From: Bacillota bacterium
GTDB lineage: Bacteria; Bacillota; Dethiobacteria; DTU022
DNA length: 12,472 nucleotides
Direction of reading: 5' to 3'
NCBI GenBank assembly: GCA_012727685.1
Contig: JAAYGO010000106.1
Span: forward strand, 1-12,472
Shown piece by piece: positions 6,090 through 12,472 of the stretch. A program made the translations under genes and the position numbers. How positions within the stretch are numbered: position 1 is the stretch's first letter; every line of letters begins with the position of its first letter. The notes beneath the pieces were generated by a model. The model did no database searches. It was given only the letters and a program-made list of their open reading frames with translations, and was not told where the DNA came from.

Positions 6090-6890
6090 TTACTTGGTAA
6101 ACGATTTTGTTTTTTTAGCCAGGTACTCCAGGAGATAAGGATTGAGGACCTTGATATAGGTCCCTTTCATCCCCAGGGAGCGGGACTCGATAACCCCGGC
6201 GCTCTCAAACTTGCGCAGGGCGTTGACGATGACCGACCGGGTAATGCCCAACTGGTCGGCGATCTTGCTGGCCACCAGCAACCCTTCATCGCCGCCGAGC
6301 TCCTCGAAGATATGCTCGACCGCTTCCAGCTCCGAGTAGGAGAGGGTGCCCACGGCGAGCTGAACCACGGCCTTGTTCCGGGCTTCCTCTTCAATCTCTT
6401 CCGATTTTGCTCTCAAGATCTCCATGCCGATCACCGTGGCCCCGGTCTCCGCCAGGATCAGGTCCTCGGCATCGAAGAGCTCGTTAAACCGGGCCAGCAG
6501 CAAGGTGCCCAGGCGCTTGCCTCCCCCGATAATCGGGATAATGGTGAGGATCTTGTTGGTGAAGAGGCAGCTCTCCGTTTCCATGAACACGCAATCATTG
6601 GACTTCTGGCGCAGGTTAACCCGGGATTCGTCGCTCTTCATGAGGAAGTCATTGTACTTTTCCGGGAATCTGCCATCCTGCAGCACGTTGTTGACCATCA
6701 GTTCGCATTCGAACTCGTCCACGATGGCATCTCCAAGGATTTTACCCTGGCGACTAGCAATATAGACATTGGCATTGATCACGCTTTTAAGCACTTCGGC
6801 CACATCTTTGAAGTCTACATGCTGTCCCGCTGTTTTTTGTAGAATTTTGTTGATACGACGGGTCTTCTCAAGTAGCGGAGAAGAGATCAC
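6090..6890 (-). CDS. codY: CodY, GTP- and branched-chain amino acid-sensing global transcription regulator
   Basis: This 266-residue protein is a close match to CodY, which with GTP and isoleucine/valine/leucine bound represses nutrient-scavenging and stationary-phase genes in Firmicutes. Residues about 1-155 form the GAF ligand-binding domain, including the segment SVINANVYIASRQGKILG (36-53). A connecting helix leads to the winged helix-turn-helix, ASKIADQLGITRSVIVNALRKFESAGVIESRSLGMKGTYIKVLN (207-250), nearly invariant across CodY proteins. Length is a few residues above the usual 259-260. The start is a GTG at 6888-6890 with AGGTG seven bases upstream. The 29-base gap to hslU and the conserved xerC-hslV-hslU-codY order indicate one operon, as in Bacillus subtilis codV-clpQ-clpY-codY. 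I see no clear CodY box (AATTTTCWGAAAATT) in the window, so autoregulation is not evident. Confidence 0.98.
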   Translation of the reverse strand: MISSPLLEKTRRINKILQKTAGQHVDFKDVAEVLKSVINANVYIASRQGKILGDAIVDEFECELMVNNVLQDGRFPEKYNDFLMKSDESRVNLRQKSNDCVFMETESCLFTNKILTIIPIIGGGKRLGTLLLARFNELFDAEDLILAETGATVIGMEILRAKSEEIEEEARNKAVVQLAVGTLSYSELEAVEHIFEELGGDEGLLVASKIADQLGITRSVIVNALRKFESAGVIESRSLGMKGTYIKVLNPYLLEYLAKKTKSFTK

Positions 6891-6919
6891 GTCAATTCAC
6901 CTACCTTCCTTTGTGCTGT

Positions 6920-8341
6920 TCAGAGAATGTATTTACTTAAGTCTTTATTTTTAACAATTTTTTGTATTTTATTCAAAACGTACTCCCGATCGATCACAAT
7001 TTCTTCATTTGATCGTTCCGGCAGTTCAAAGGAGAGATCCTCAAGGACCTTTTCCATAATCGTATGGAGCCGCCGGGCACCGATGTTCTCCATCTCCTGG
7101 TTTAACTGGCGGGCCGTACAGGCTATTTCTTCAATGGCATCTTCGGTAAATTTAAGTTTCACCCCTTCCGTCTCCAGCAGTGCTGTGTACTGTTTGATCA
7201 ACGCGTTATGCGGCTCGGTGAGAATGCGTTGAAAGTCCTTTTCAGTAAGGCTGTTCAACTCCACCCGGATCGGAAAGCGGCCCTGCAGCTCGGGGATTAA
7301 ATCGGACGGCTTGGACATGTGAAAGGCCCCGGCCGCGATGAAGAGGATATAGTCCGTCTTGACCGGGCCGTACTTGGTCACCACCGTCGATCCCTCCACA
7401 ATGGGCAGCAGATCGCGCTGCACTCCTTCCCGCGATACATCGGGCCCGCTGTGGTGATCCTTGCCGGCGATCTTGTCGATCTCGTCCAGGAAGATAATCC
7501 CGAACTGCTCGGCCCTCTGGACCGCTTCGCTGATCACCGCATCCATGTCGATCATTTTCTGCGCTTCTTCCTGTTGCAGCAGTTTACGCGCCTCGGCAAC
7601 GGTTACCTTGCGCTTCTTTTTGCGCACGGGGATCATGTTGCCGAGCAGGTCTTGCAGGTTGACCCCCATCTCTTCCATGCCCTGGCCCGAGAAGATCTCG
7701 ACGATGGGCGGGCGGCGGTCATCAACCTCAATTTCCACGATCTGGTCTTCCAATTCGCCGCGCCGCAGCCGTTCGGCGATCAGCCGCTGCTCTTCGCGCG
7801 CCTGGGCCAGGCGTTCCTGGAAGCTGCTGTCTTCGACCACCGACTCCTCCCGCTCCCGCTCGGACGGGACTGACTGGAACAAAAAGCTTAAAGGGTTGGC
7901 AGGCCGGCGCCGCCGGCGCGGCAGCGGGGCCAAAAGCTCCACCAGCCGCTCCTCCGCGGCACGGGCCGCCTTATCTTCAACCCCGCGCATCCGTTCGTTC
8001 TGCACGATGCGGATTGCTGTCTCCACCAGATCGCGGATCATCGATTCGACGTCGCGGCCCACGTAGCCCACCTCGGTAAACTTGGTCACCTCGACCTTGA
8101 CAAAGGGGGCGTTAACCAGGCGGGCCAGGCGGCGCGCAATCTCGGTCTTGCCGACCCCCGTCGGGCCGATCATGATAATGTTCTTCGGAATGATCTCTTC
8201 CTGCAGCTCGGGCGGCAGCTTTTTGCGGCGATAGCGGTTGCGCAGCGCCACCGCCACGCAGCGCTTCGCCTCATCCTGGCCGACAATATAGCGATCCAGC
8301 TCGACTACAATCTCGCTTGGGGTCAGATCTTCTGTCGCCAT
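6920..8341 (-). CDS. hslU: HslU (ClpY), ATPase subunit of the HslUV protease
   Basis: This AAA+ unfoldase of 473 residues forms hexameric rings that unfold substrates and feed them to HslV. Visible landmarks are the N-terminal GQDEAKRCVAVALRNRYRR (21-39), Walker A GPTGVGKT (59-66), pore motif GYVGRD (92-97), the intermediate (I) domain between about 110 and 245, and Walker B LDEIDK (285-290). The C-terminal tail DLSKYIL is the segment that docks into HslV pockets and activates it, so the protein is intact and should pair with its neighbour. The I domain carries an unusual basic patch, PRRRRRPANP (141-150), followed by an acidic charged run, which makes it slightly longer than many homologues. 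The start codon lies 15 bases after the hslV stop, with AGAGGGG as ribosome binding site, so the two are translationally close. Confidence 0.98.
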   Translation of the reverse strand: MATEDLTPSEIVVELDRYIVGQDEAKRCVAVALRNRYRRKKLPPELQEEIIPKNIIMIGPTGVGKTEIARRLARLVNAPFVKVEVTKFTEVGYVGRDVESMIRDLVETAIRIVQNERMRGVEDKAARAAEERLVELLAPLPRRRRRPANPLSFLFQSVPSEREREESVVEDSSFQERLAQAREEQRLIAERLRRGELEDQIVEIEVDDRRPPIVEIFSGQGMEEMGVNLQDLLGNMIPVRKKKRKVTVAEARKLLQQEEAQKMIDMDAVISEAVQRAEQFGIIFLDEIDKIAGKDHHSGPDVSREGVQRDLLPIVEGSTVVTKYGPVKTDYILFIAAGAFHMSKPSDLIPELQGRFPIRVELNSLTEKDFQRILTEPHNALIKQYTALLETEGVKLKFTEDAIEEIACTARQLNQEMENIGARRLHTIMEKVLEDLSFELPERSNEEIVIDREYVLNKIQKIVKNKDLSKYIL

Positions 8342-8356
8342 CTACACTCAACCCCT

Positions 8357-8887
8357 CTACAGTTCTTCGACAATGATCCGATCATTAGTATAGATACAGA
8401 TCTCGGCGGCTATGCCTAAGGCCTGGCGCACGATTTCTCCGGGAGGGAGATCGGTATGGCGCAGCAGCGCCTTCGCCGCGGCCAGGGCATACGGCGCTCC
8501 TGAACCCACGGCCGCCACGTTGTCGTCCGGTTCGATCACTTCGCCAGTCCCCGAGATGATCAATAAGGCTTCGCTGCTGGCGGCCAGCAGCATGGCCTCG
8601 AGGCGGCGCAGGATGCGGTCGGTACGCCACTCTTTGGCCAGTTCCACCGCGGCGCGGGTCAGGCTGCCCTGATAAGTTTCCAGTTTACCCTCGAACTTTT
8701 CGAACAGGGTCAGCGCATCGGCCACCGCACCGGCATAGCCGGCGATGACCTTGTTCTCGTAAAGGCGGCGCACCTTCCTGGCGCTATGCTTGATGATCGT
8801 ATTATTGCCGAAGGTTACCTGTCCGTCTCCGGCGATCGCTACCCGTTCGCCTTTTTTCACCGCAATAATCGTGGTTCCTTGAAACAT
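8357..8887 (-). CDS. hslV: HslV (ClpQ), N-terminal nucleophile peptidase subunit of the HslUV protease
   Basis: This 176-residue proteasome beta-like peptidase forms a double hexamer and degrades proteins unfolded by HslU. The chain begins MFQG-TTIIAV: removal of the four-residue propeptide would expose Thr5 as the catalytic N-terminal threonine, as in classical HslV, rather than the serine reported for Bacillus subtilis ClpQ. Other family marks are AIAGDGQVTFGN (17-28), the ARKVRRLYENKVIAGYAGAVADALTLFEKFE region (36-66) with the conserved GYAG, and GSGAPYALAAAKAL (128-141). Length is typical. The ribosome binding site AGAGGCG is seven bases upstream of the ATG. xerC ends 18 bases upstream and hslU begins 15 bases downstream, all on the same strand. 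Confidence 0.98.
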   Translation of the reverse strand: MFQGTTIIAVKKGERVAIAGDGQVTFGNNTIIKHSARKVRRLYENKVIAGYAGAVADALTLFEKFEGKLETYQGSLTRAAVELAKEWRTDRILRRLEAMLLAASSEALLIISGTGEVIEPDDNVAAVGSGAPYALAAAKALLRHTDLPPGEIVRQALGIAAEICIYTNDRIIVEEL

Positions 8888-8905
8888 GTTTTTTCGCCTC
8901 TTTGC

Positions 8906-9820
8906 TTAGCTGCGCGGGTGCGCAGCCCGGTACACTTCCCGCAAATGCTCCCGGGTCACATGGGTGTATATCTGGGTCGTGGAAACGCTGACATGACCCA
9001 GCAGCTCCTGCACCACCCGCAGATCGGCGCCCCGCTCCAGCAGGTGAGTGGCGAAGGAATGGCGCAGCGAGTGGGGGCTGATCCCTTCCTTGGCCGAGAC
9101 GCGCCTGATATATTTCTGAAAGATTAACCTGACACCGCGATCGCTTAGCGGACCGCCGCGATGATTTAAAAAAAGGCTTTGCGTCACGGCGCCGCCATAT
9201 TTTTCCGCCCTGGCCAGCAGCTGCGGCCGATAGCGCTGCAGGTATTCTTTCAGAAAAGCGACCGCCACCCGGCCCAGGGGCACGATCCTTTCCTTGCTTC
9301 CTTTGCCCCTGACCCAGGCCAGCCGCTCCTCCAGCCGGCACGATTCAAGATCCATGCCCACCAGTTCACTGACCCGGAAACCGCCTGCGTAGAGCATCTC
9401 CAGAATGGTGCGGTCGCGATAGCCGAGGACGGTGCCGCAATCGGGTGCGCTCATCAAGGCGGTAACCTCATGATAATATAAAAAATGGGGCAGTTTTTTT
9501 TCCTGCCTCGGCCGGGATACCGCTGACCAGTTGCCGGAATTGAGCAAGCCTCGACTTTGCAAAAAATATAAAAAAGAACGCACCGCCGAAAGCTTGCGCG
9601 CCACCGAGCTGCGGGTGTAACCCGCTTCTTTTAACCAGGCCAGGAAACGGCGGAGCGAGTGATGATTGGTGGCCGATAAGCTGGCGCCGTCCCCTTCCAG
9701 CAAGGTTAAAAACTGGCAAACATCATTCCGGTAGCTCTGCAGTGTCAGGGGAGAAGCGTTCTTTTCCGCTTCCAGGAAACCCAGAAACTGCTCCAAGCAG
9801 CTATCCACTTGCCTTAACAC
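8906..9820 (-). CDS. xerC: XerC-type tyrosine recombinase (CodV position)
   Basis: This 304-residue site-specific recombinase of the XerC/XerD family resolves chromosome dimers at dif. The N-terminal SAM-like core-binding domain covers about residues 5-95. The catalytic domain has the full set: R149 (GFRVSEL), K173 (RGKGSKER), H250 and R253 (HSLRHSFATHLLERG), H276 (GHVS) and the nucleophile Y285 (TTQIYTHV). Its place before hslV-hslU-codY is that of codV in Bacillus, so XerC is the better name than XerD. The start is uncertain: the GTG at 9818-9820 has no proper Shine-Dalgarno spacing (an AGG abuts it), and a GTG four codons later is also possible. A weak promoter just upstream would place the transcript start almost on the first codon. 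Confidence 0.93.
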   Translation of the reverse strand: MLRQVDSCLEQFLGFLEAEKNASPLTLQSYRNDVCQFLTLLEGDGASLSATNHHSLRRFLAWLKEAGYTRSSVARKLSAVRSFLYFLQSRGLLNSGNWSAVSRPRQEKKLPHFLYYHEVTALMSAPDCGTVLGYRDRTILEMLYAGGFRVSELVGMDLESCRLEERLAWVRGKGSKERIVPLGRVAVAFLKEYLQRYRPQLLARAEKYGGAVTQSLFLNHRGGPLSDRGVRLIFQKYIRRVSAKEGISPHSLRHSFATHLLERGADLRVVQELLGHVSVSTTQIYTHVTREHLREVYRAAHPRS

Positions 9821-9825
9821 CCTGC

Positions 9826-9851
9826 ATTATCTTAGCATAACAAAATTAGTA
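9826..9851 (-). promoter_or_regulatory. Weak candidate promoter for the xerC-hslV-hslU-codY cluster
   Basis: On the reverse strand TAAGAT (9829-9834) overlaps GATAAT (9826-9831), either of which could be a -10 box. A poor TTGCAT -35 candidate lies 17 bases upstream of TAAGAT. The first gives +1 near 9822, the second near 9819, so both fall within two bases of the xerC GTG at 9820. The position after the topA terminator makes a promoter here necessary, but these boxes are far from consensus. Confidence 0.35.
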
Positions 9852-9875
9852 ATGCAAGCAATCGCCTGTTTTTTT

Positions 9876-9907
9876 AAAAAGATTCCCGCTATTATGCGGG
9901 ATTTTTT
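9876..9907. terminator. Bidirectional rho-independent terminator downstream of topA
   Basis: TCCCGC (9884-9889) and GCGGGA (9896-9901) form a stem over a six-base loop, with runs of A on the left and T on the right (forward strand) that extend the pairing. Read leftward, the stem is followed by ATCTTTTTAAAA. It lies between the topA stop and the xerC start, so it separates topA from the xerC operon. Confidence 0.75.
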
Positions 9908-9950
9908 AAAAAGCCCTTGATTTCGCCATAATACAAAGGAAACTACTATA

Positions 9951-9992
9951 CCCCCCTGGCGGGGGCACCAGCAGAAGTAGGAAAATGGTGCC
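9951..9992. repeat. Overlapping GC-rich hairpins in the topA-xerC spacer
   Basis: CCCCC/GGGGG (9952-9956 with 9961-9965, loop TGGC) overlaps a second inverted repeat GGCACCA (9964-9970) / TGGTGCC (9986-9992). The second is followed on the forward strand by TTTTC. They are mutually exclusive over 9964-9965. Their function is unknown; they may be the flank of the adjoining dispersed repeat. Confidence 0.45.
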
Positions 9993-9997
9993 TTTTC

Positions 9998-10045
9998 AAA
10001 TCCCCTCTTCCCCATTGGGGGGAGAAGGTCAGGGTGAGGGGGGCT
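9998..10045. repeat. Dispersed GC-rich intergenic repeat (CCCCTCACCCTGACC type)
   Basis: On the reverse strand the stretch reads CCCCCCTCACCCTGACCTTC, then a hairpin-forming CCCC-ATT-GGGG part, then AGAGGGGATTTG. This matches, from memory, a repeat type found between genes in many unrelated bacterial genomes. The piece is non-coding, and the short frame that runs through it has no ribosome binding site. It fills the spacer where trmFO would be expected in Bacillus. Confidence 0.55.
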
Positions 10046-10099
10046 TAAATTCGGAATATCGCATTTTCAGAGCAGAGCAGATTCCCCTTTATGCTCCAC

Positions 10100-10121
10100 T
10101 GCTCTCTAGCTGCTCTCTAGC
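10100..10121. repeat. topA: Tandem 11-base duplication across the topA stop codon
   Basis: TGCTCTCTAGC occurs twice in a row (10100-10110 and 10111-10121). The topA stop codon (reverse complement of CTA at 10117-10119) lies in one copy. It looks like a recent slippage duplication just after the gene and does not change the protein. Confidence 0.6.
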
Positions 10122-12210
10122 CCTGCACCGCTGTCCTGGCTGTGGCTACTCCTTCTCGATAACCGCATTCCCGGTTGGAACAGCGCTTCCCCTTCTTCTT
10201 GCCGCGGCCGCCGCTTTCGACGAGAAGGGCGCCGCAGCGGGGGCAGTTCTCAGGCAGCGGTTTATCCCAAAGCGAAAAGCGGCATTCCGGGAAATTGCCG
10301 CAGCCGTAAAAGAGGCGCCCCTTCTTGCTGTGGCGTTCTACGAGGGGGCCGCCGCAGAGGGGGCAGGGCACGCCGACCTCTTTGACGATGTTTTTCGTAT
10401 ATTTGCACTCCGGGTAGCCCGGGCAGGCCAGGAAACGGCCGAAGCGGCCGTGCTTGTAAATCAGGTTCCGGCTGCACTGGGGGCAGGTTTCCGAGCTGAC
10501 TTCCGCCGTTAATTCAATGTGCTTGATCTCCTGCTCGGCCACCGCCAGGCGCTCCTTAAAGGTGCGGTAAAAATCATTAAGCACGGTCAGGCGCTCGATT
10601 TTGCCCTCTTCAATCTCATCCAGCCGGGACTCCATCTGCGCGGTAAAGCCCACATCCATGATTTCGGGGAAATACTCTTTCAGCAGATCGACGATCACAA
10701 AACCGAGCTCCGTGGGAACAAAAGCCTTGTTTTCCTTTTCCACGTAGCCGCGGCTTTGAATGGTTTCAATGATCGGCACGTAGGTGCTCGGCCGCCCGAT
10801 TCCCTTCTCCTCCAGCGTTTTCACCAGCGAGGCCTCGGTGTAGCGGGGCGGCGGCTGGGTAAAGTGCTGCTCGGGGAGGAGCTCCACCATGGTCAGCTCC
10901 TGCCCCTCTGCCAGGGGCGGCAGCACCTTCTCCTCTTCCGATTCCGCGCTGCGGTAGAGGAGCAGGAAGCCGGGAAAGAGCAGGCTCGAGCCGGTAGCCT
11001 TAAAGGTGTAGCTGCCGGCGGCAATACTTACCCGCACCTGGTCGTACTCGGCCGGGGCCATCTGGCTGGCGATAAAGCGGTCCCAGATTAATTTATAGAG
11101 CCGCGCCTGGTCGCGGGTGAGATACTGCTGCATGGCCTCCGGATCGCGCCGTACATCGGTGGGGCGGATGGCCTCGTGGGCTTCCTGGGCCCCTTTGCGC
11201 GAGCGGTAGACCGGCGGCTGGGGGGGGATAAAATCGCTCCTGAAACGGCTGCTAATCAGTTCCCTGGCGTCGGCCTGGGCCTGGGCGGAGACGCGCGTCG
11301 AATCGGTGCGCATATAGGTAATGAGCCCCACCGCCTGTCCCCGGCCGATGGTGATGCCCTCGTAGAGCTGCTGGGCCAGCAGCATCGTTTTCCGGGTGGT
11401 GAAGCCGAGCTTCGAAGCGGCTTCCTGCTGCAGGCTGCTGGTGGTAAACGGCGCCGCCGGACGGCGCAGGCGCCGCTGCCTGGTTATTTTCTCCACCACG
11501 AAGCTGCAGCCCTGCAACGCCTGCAACACAGCGTCCACCTGCTCGCGGCTGGAGAGCTCAATTTTGCCCTCCTGATCCCGTTCCAGCAAGGCCTTGAATC
11601 TGGTCCCGATTCCGTTGGCCTGGAGCAAGGCCTCCAGGGTCCAGTATTCCTCCGGCTCAAAATTCCTGATCTCTTCCTCCCGCTCGCAGATCAGGCGCAC
11701 CGCCACTGACTGCACCCGGCCGGCGCTTAAGCCGCTGCGGATATTGCGCCAGAGCAGGGGACTGATCTGGTAGCCCACGAGGCGGTCCAGGATACGGCGC
11801 GCCTGCTGGGCATCCACCCGGTTAAAGTCAATGGGGCGCGGGTTTTTAAAAGCCTCCTTAATCGCCGTCTTCGTAATCTCGTTGAACTCGACCCGGCAAG
11901 GTTCGTTTTCATCCAACTGCAACGCCTGGCTTAGATGCCAGCAAATCGCCTCCCCTTCGCGGTCGGGGTCGGCGGCCAGGTAAATGCGCTTTGTCTTCTT
12001 GCCGGCTTCTTTCAACTCTTTTAAAAGCTTTCCCTTGCCGCGAATGGTAATATAGCTAGGGGTGAAGCCGTTCTCCACGTCGATCCCCAGCTTGCTCCGG
12101 GGCAGGTCGATCAGGTGGCCCTGCGAGGCCATCACCCGGTAGCTGCGCCCTAAAAATTTGCTGATCGTGCGAGCCTTGGACGGCGATTCTACGATAACCA
12201 GGTTGCTCAT
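10117..12210 (-). CDS. topA: DNA topoisomerase I (type IA, omega protein) with three zinc ribbons
   Basis: This 697-residue enzyme relaxes negative supercoils by single-strand passage. The N-terminal TOPRIM domain starts MSNLVIVESPSKA (E8) and carries the metal-binding DPDRE (81-85). The active-site tyrosine is Y299 in GLITYMRTDSTR. The C-terminus carries three four-cysteine zinc ribbons at about C576-C602, C616-C643 and C656-C682, ending in a basic tail. All catalytic parts are intact. The frame is open ten codons further upstream, to 12240, but the ATG at 12208-12210 has a GAGGAGGG ribosome binding site six bases ahead and matches the family's usual N-terminus, so I use it. The gene leads the leftward block. 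In Bacillus it is followed by trmFO, which is missing here; instead there is a terminator and repeats before xerC. Confidence 0.97.
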   Translation of the reverse strand: MSNLVIVESPSKARTISKFLGRSYRVMASQGHLIDLPRSKLGIDVENGFTPSYITIRGKGKLLKELKEAGKKTKRIYLAADPDREGEAICWHLSQALQLDENEPCRVEFNEITKTAIKEAFKNPRPIDFNRVDAQQARRILDRLVGYQISPLLWRNIRSGLSAGRVQSVAVRLICEREEEIRNFEPEEYWTLEALLQANGIGTRFKALLERDQEGKIELSSREQVDAVLQALQGCSFVVEKITRQRRLRRPAAPFTTSSLQQEAASKLGFTTRKTMLLAQQLYEGITIGRGQAVGLITYMRTDSTRVSAQAQADARELISSRFRSDFIPPQPPVYRSRKGAQEAHEAIRPTDVRRDPEAMQQYLTRDQARLYKLIWDRFIASQMAPAEYDQVRVSIAAGSYTFKATGSSLLFPGFLLLYRSAESEEEKVLPPLAEGQELTMVELLPEQHFTQPPPRYTEASLVKTLEEKGIGRPSTYVPIIETIQSRGYVEKENKAFVPTELGFVIVDLLKEYFPEIMDVGFTAQMESRLDEIEEGKIERLTVLNDFYRTFKERLAVAEQEIKHIELTAEVSSETCPQCSRNLIYKHGRFGRFLACPGYPECKYTKNIVKEVGVPCPLCGGPLVERHSKKGRLFYGCGNFPECRFSLWDKPLPENCPRCGALLVESGGRGKKKGKRCSNRECGYREGVATARTAVQG

Positions 12211-12249
12211 CTGCACCCTCCTCAATTTCCGCTCAAACAAGTAGTGCGC

Positions 12250-12308
12250 TGATCGATGATGATCAATGATTTTCTAGATCTTGAATATCTGGTTCGGATG
12301 AAAATCAT
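12250..12308. repeat. Small inverted repeats between the edge gene and topA
   Basis: TGATC/GATCA with a six-base centre (12250-12265) lies in the topA leader. ATGATTTT (12266-12273) and AAAATCAT (12301-12308) flank the stop codon of the edge gene with a 27-base loop. They could mark the end of an inserted element or form weak leader structures. Neither is strong enough to name. Confidence 0.3.
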
Positions 12309-12472
12309 ACCTTAAACCAAACAAGAAATCAACCTTAACCAATATAGAGCCATTTGCGTTGTAACAAAAATCATTTAAACGAAACAAGATATTTCTTAAC
12401 TCTGCTGAAGCAGCAGCAAATAAGAACGGGTCTTTAACGTTAAATCGACCATAGACCTTACAAGTATTACCA
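12274..12472 (-). CDS. C-terminal end of an unrecognised AT-rich gene (cut by window edge)
   Basis: The reverse strand is open from the right edge to a TAG at 12274-12276, giving 65 residues ending NQIFKI, with no methionine. Visible content includes KVYGRFNVKDPFLFAAASAE and a hydrophobic, aromatic-rich remainder (many F, L and Y), with no motif that I can name. GC is about 35% over 12241-12472 by hand count, far below the neighbouring topA, and codons favour A/T endings (TTT, TTA, AAT, GTT). This suggests acquired DNA, perhaps the tail of a mobile-element gene, but that is inference. The Bacillus neighbour at this place is dprA, and this sequence does not resemble the DprA C-terminus. The stop codon is 63 bases before the topA start. 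Confidence 0.55.
   Translation of the reverse strand, partial: GNTCKVYGRFNVKDPFLFAAASAELRNILFRLNDFCYNANGSILVKVDFLFGLRYDFHPNQIFKI
12304..12332 (-). promoter_or_regulatory. Candidate topA promoter inside the end of the upstream gene
   Basis: On the reverse strand TTGATT (12327-12332, four of six) and TATGAT (12304-12309, five of six) are 17 bases apart. The start point would be near 12297, about 87 bases before the topA ATG. The surrounding DNA is AT-rich, so chance matches are easy. Confidence 0.35.

Noticed and set aside
6312..6842. 176-residue forward frame opposite codY
   Set aside because: Antisense shadow of the highly conserved CodY coding sequence; no start signal.
6945..6980. Possible CodY-binding box upstream of codY (AT-rich stretch in the hslU 3' end)
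   Set aside because: It has too many mismatches to AATTTTCWGAAAATT and no dyad symmetry; base composition explains it.
9985..10512. 175-residue forward frame opposite the topA 3' end
   Set aside because: It starts inside the dispersed repeat and runs antisense to the zinc ribbon region of topA.

Overview
The window looks like a piece of chromosome from a GC-rich, low-GC-lineage Gram-positive bacterium: a Firmicute, most likely of the class Clostridia (Moorella/Peptococcaceae-like). The evidence is a codY gene with a typical CodY helix-turn-helix, the classic topA / xerC(codV) / hslV(clpQ) / hslU(clpY) / codY gene order known from Bacillus, strong GGAGG-type ribosome binding sites and sigma-A consensus promoters. 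I cannot name the species.

Layout. Positions 1-140 hold the start of a leftward gene for a membrane-anchored protein. A leftward flavin reductase-family gene (346-906) and a rightward polytopic membrane protein gene (1022-1981) diverge from a short region with two good promoters. The rightward one is a perfect consensus whose predicted start point is the A of an ATG. Next come a rightward J-domain co-chaperone gene with a reduced zinc finger (2126-3148) and clpB (3272-5866), a protein disaggregation pair. The convergent gap between clpB and codY (5867-6089) is packed with inverted and dispersed repeats. From 12210 back to 6090 everything reads leftward: topA, a 296-bp spacer with a terminator and a dispersed repeat, then the compact xerC-hslV-hslU-codY cluster. 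The right edge (12274-12472) carries the C-terminal end of an unrecognised, AT-rich (about 35% GC by hand count) leftward gene.

How the genes work together. J-protein plus ClpB serve heat-stress disaggregation with DnaK encoded elsewhere. HslV plus HslU form a complete two-component ATP-dependent protease. CodY is the GTP/branched-chain amino acid-sensing global regulator. TopA and XerC handle supercoiling and chromosome dimer resolution. The region is mostly conserved housekeeping. I found no convincing new defence or biosynthetic system. The most interesting signals are the apparently leaderless consensus promoter, the long palindrome between clpB and codY, the absence of trmFO (usual between topA and xerC), and the foreign-looking gene end next to topA.
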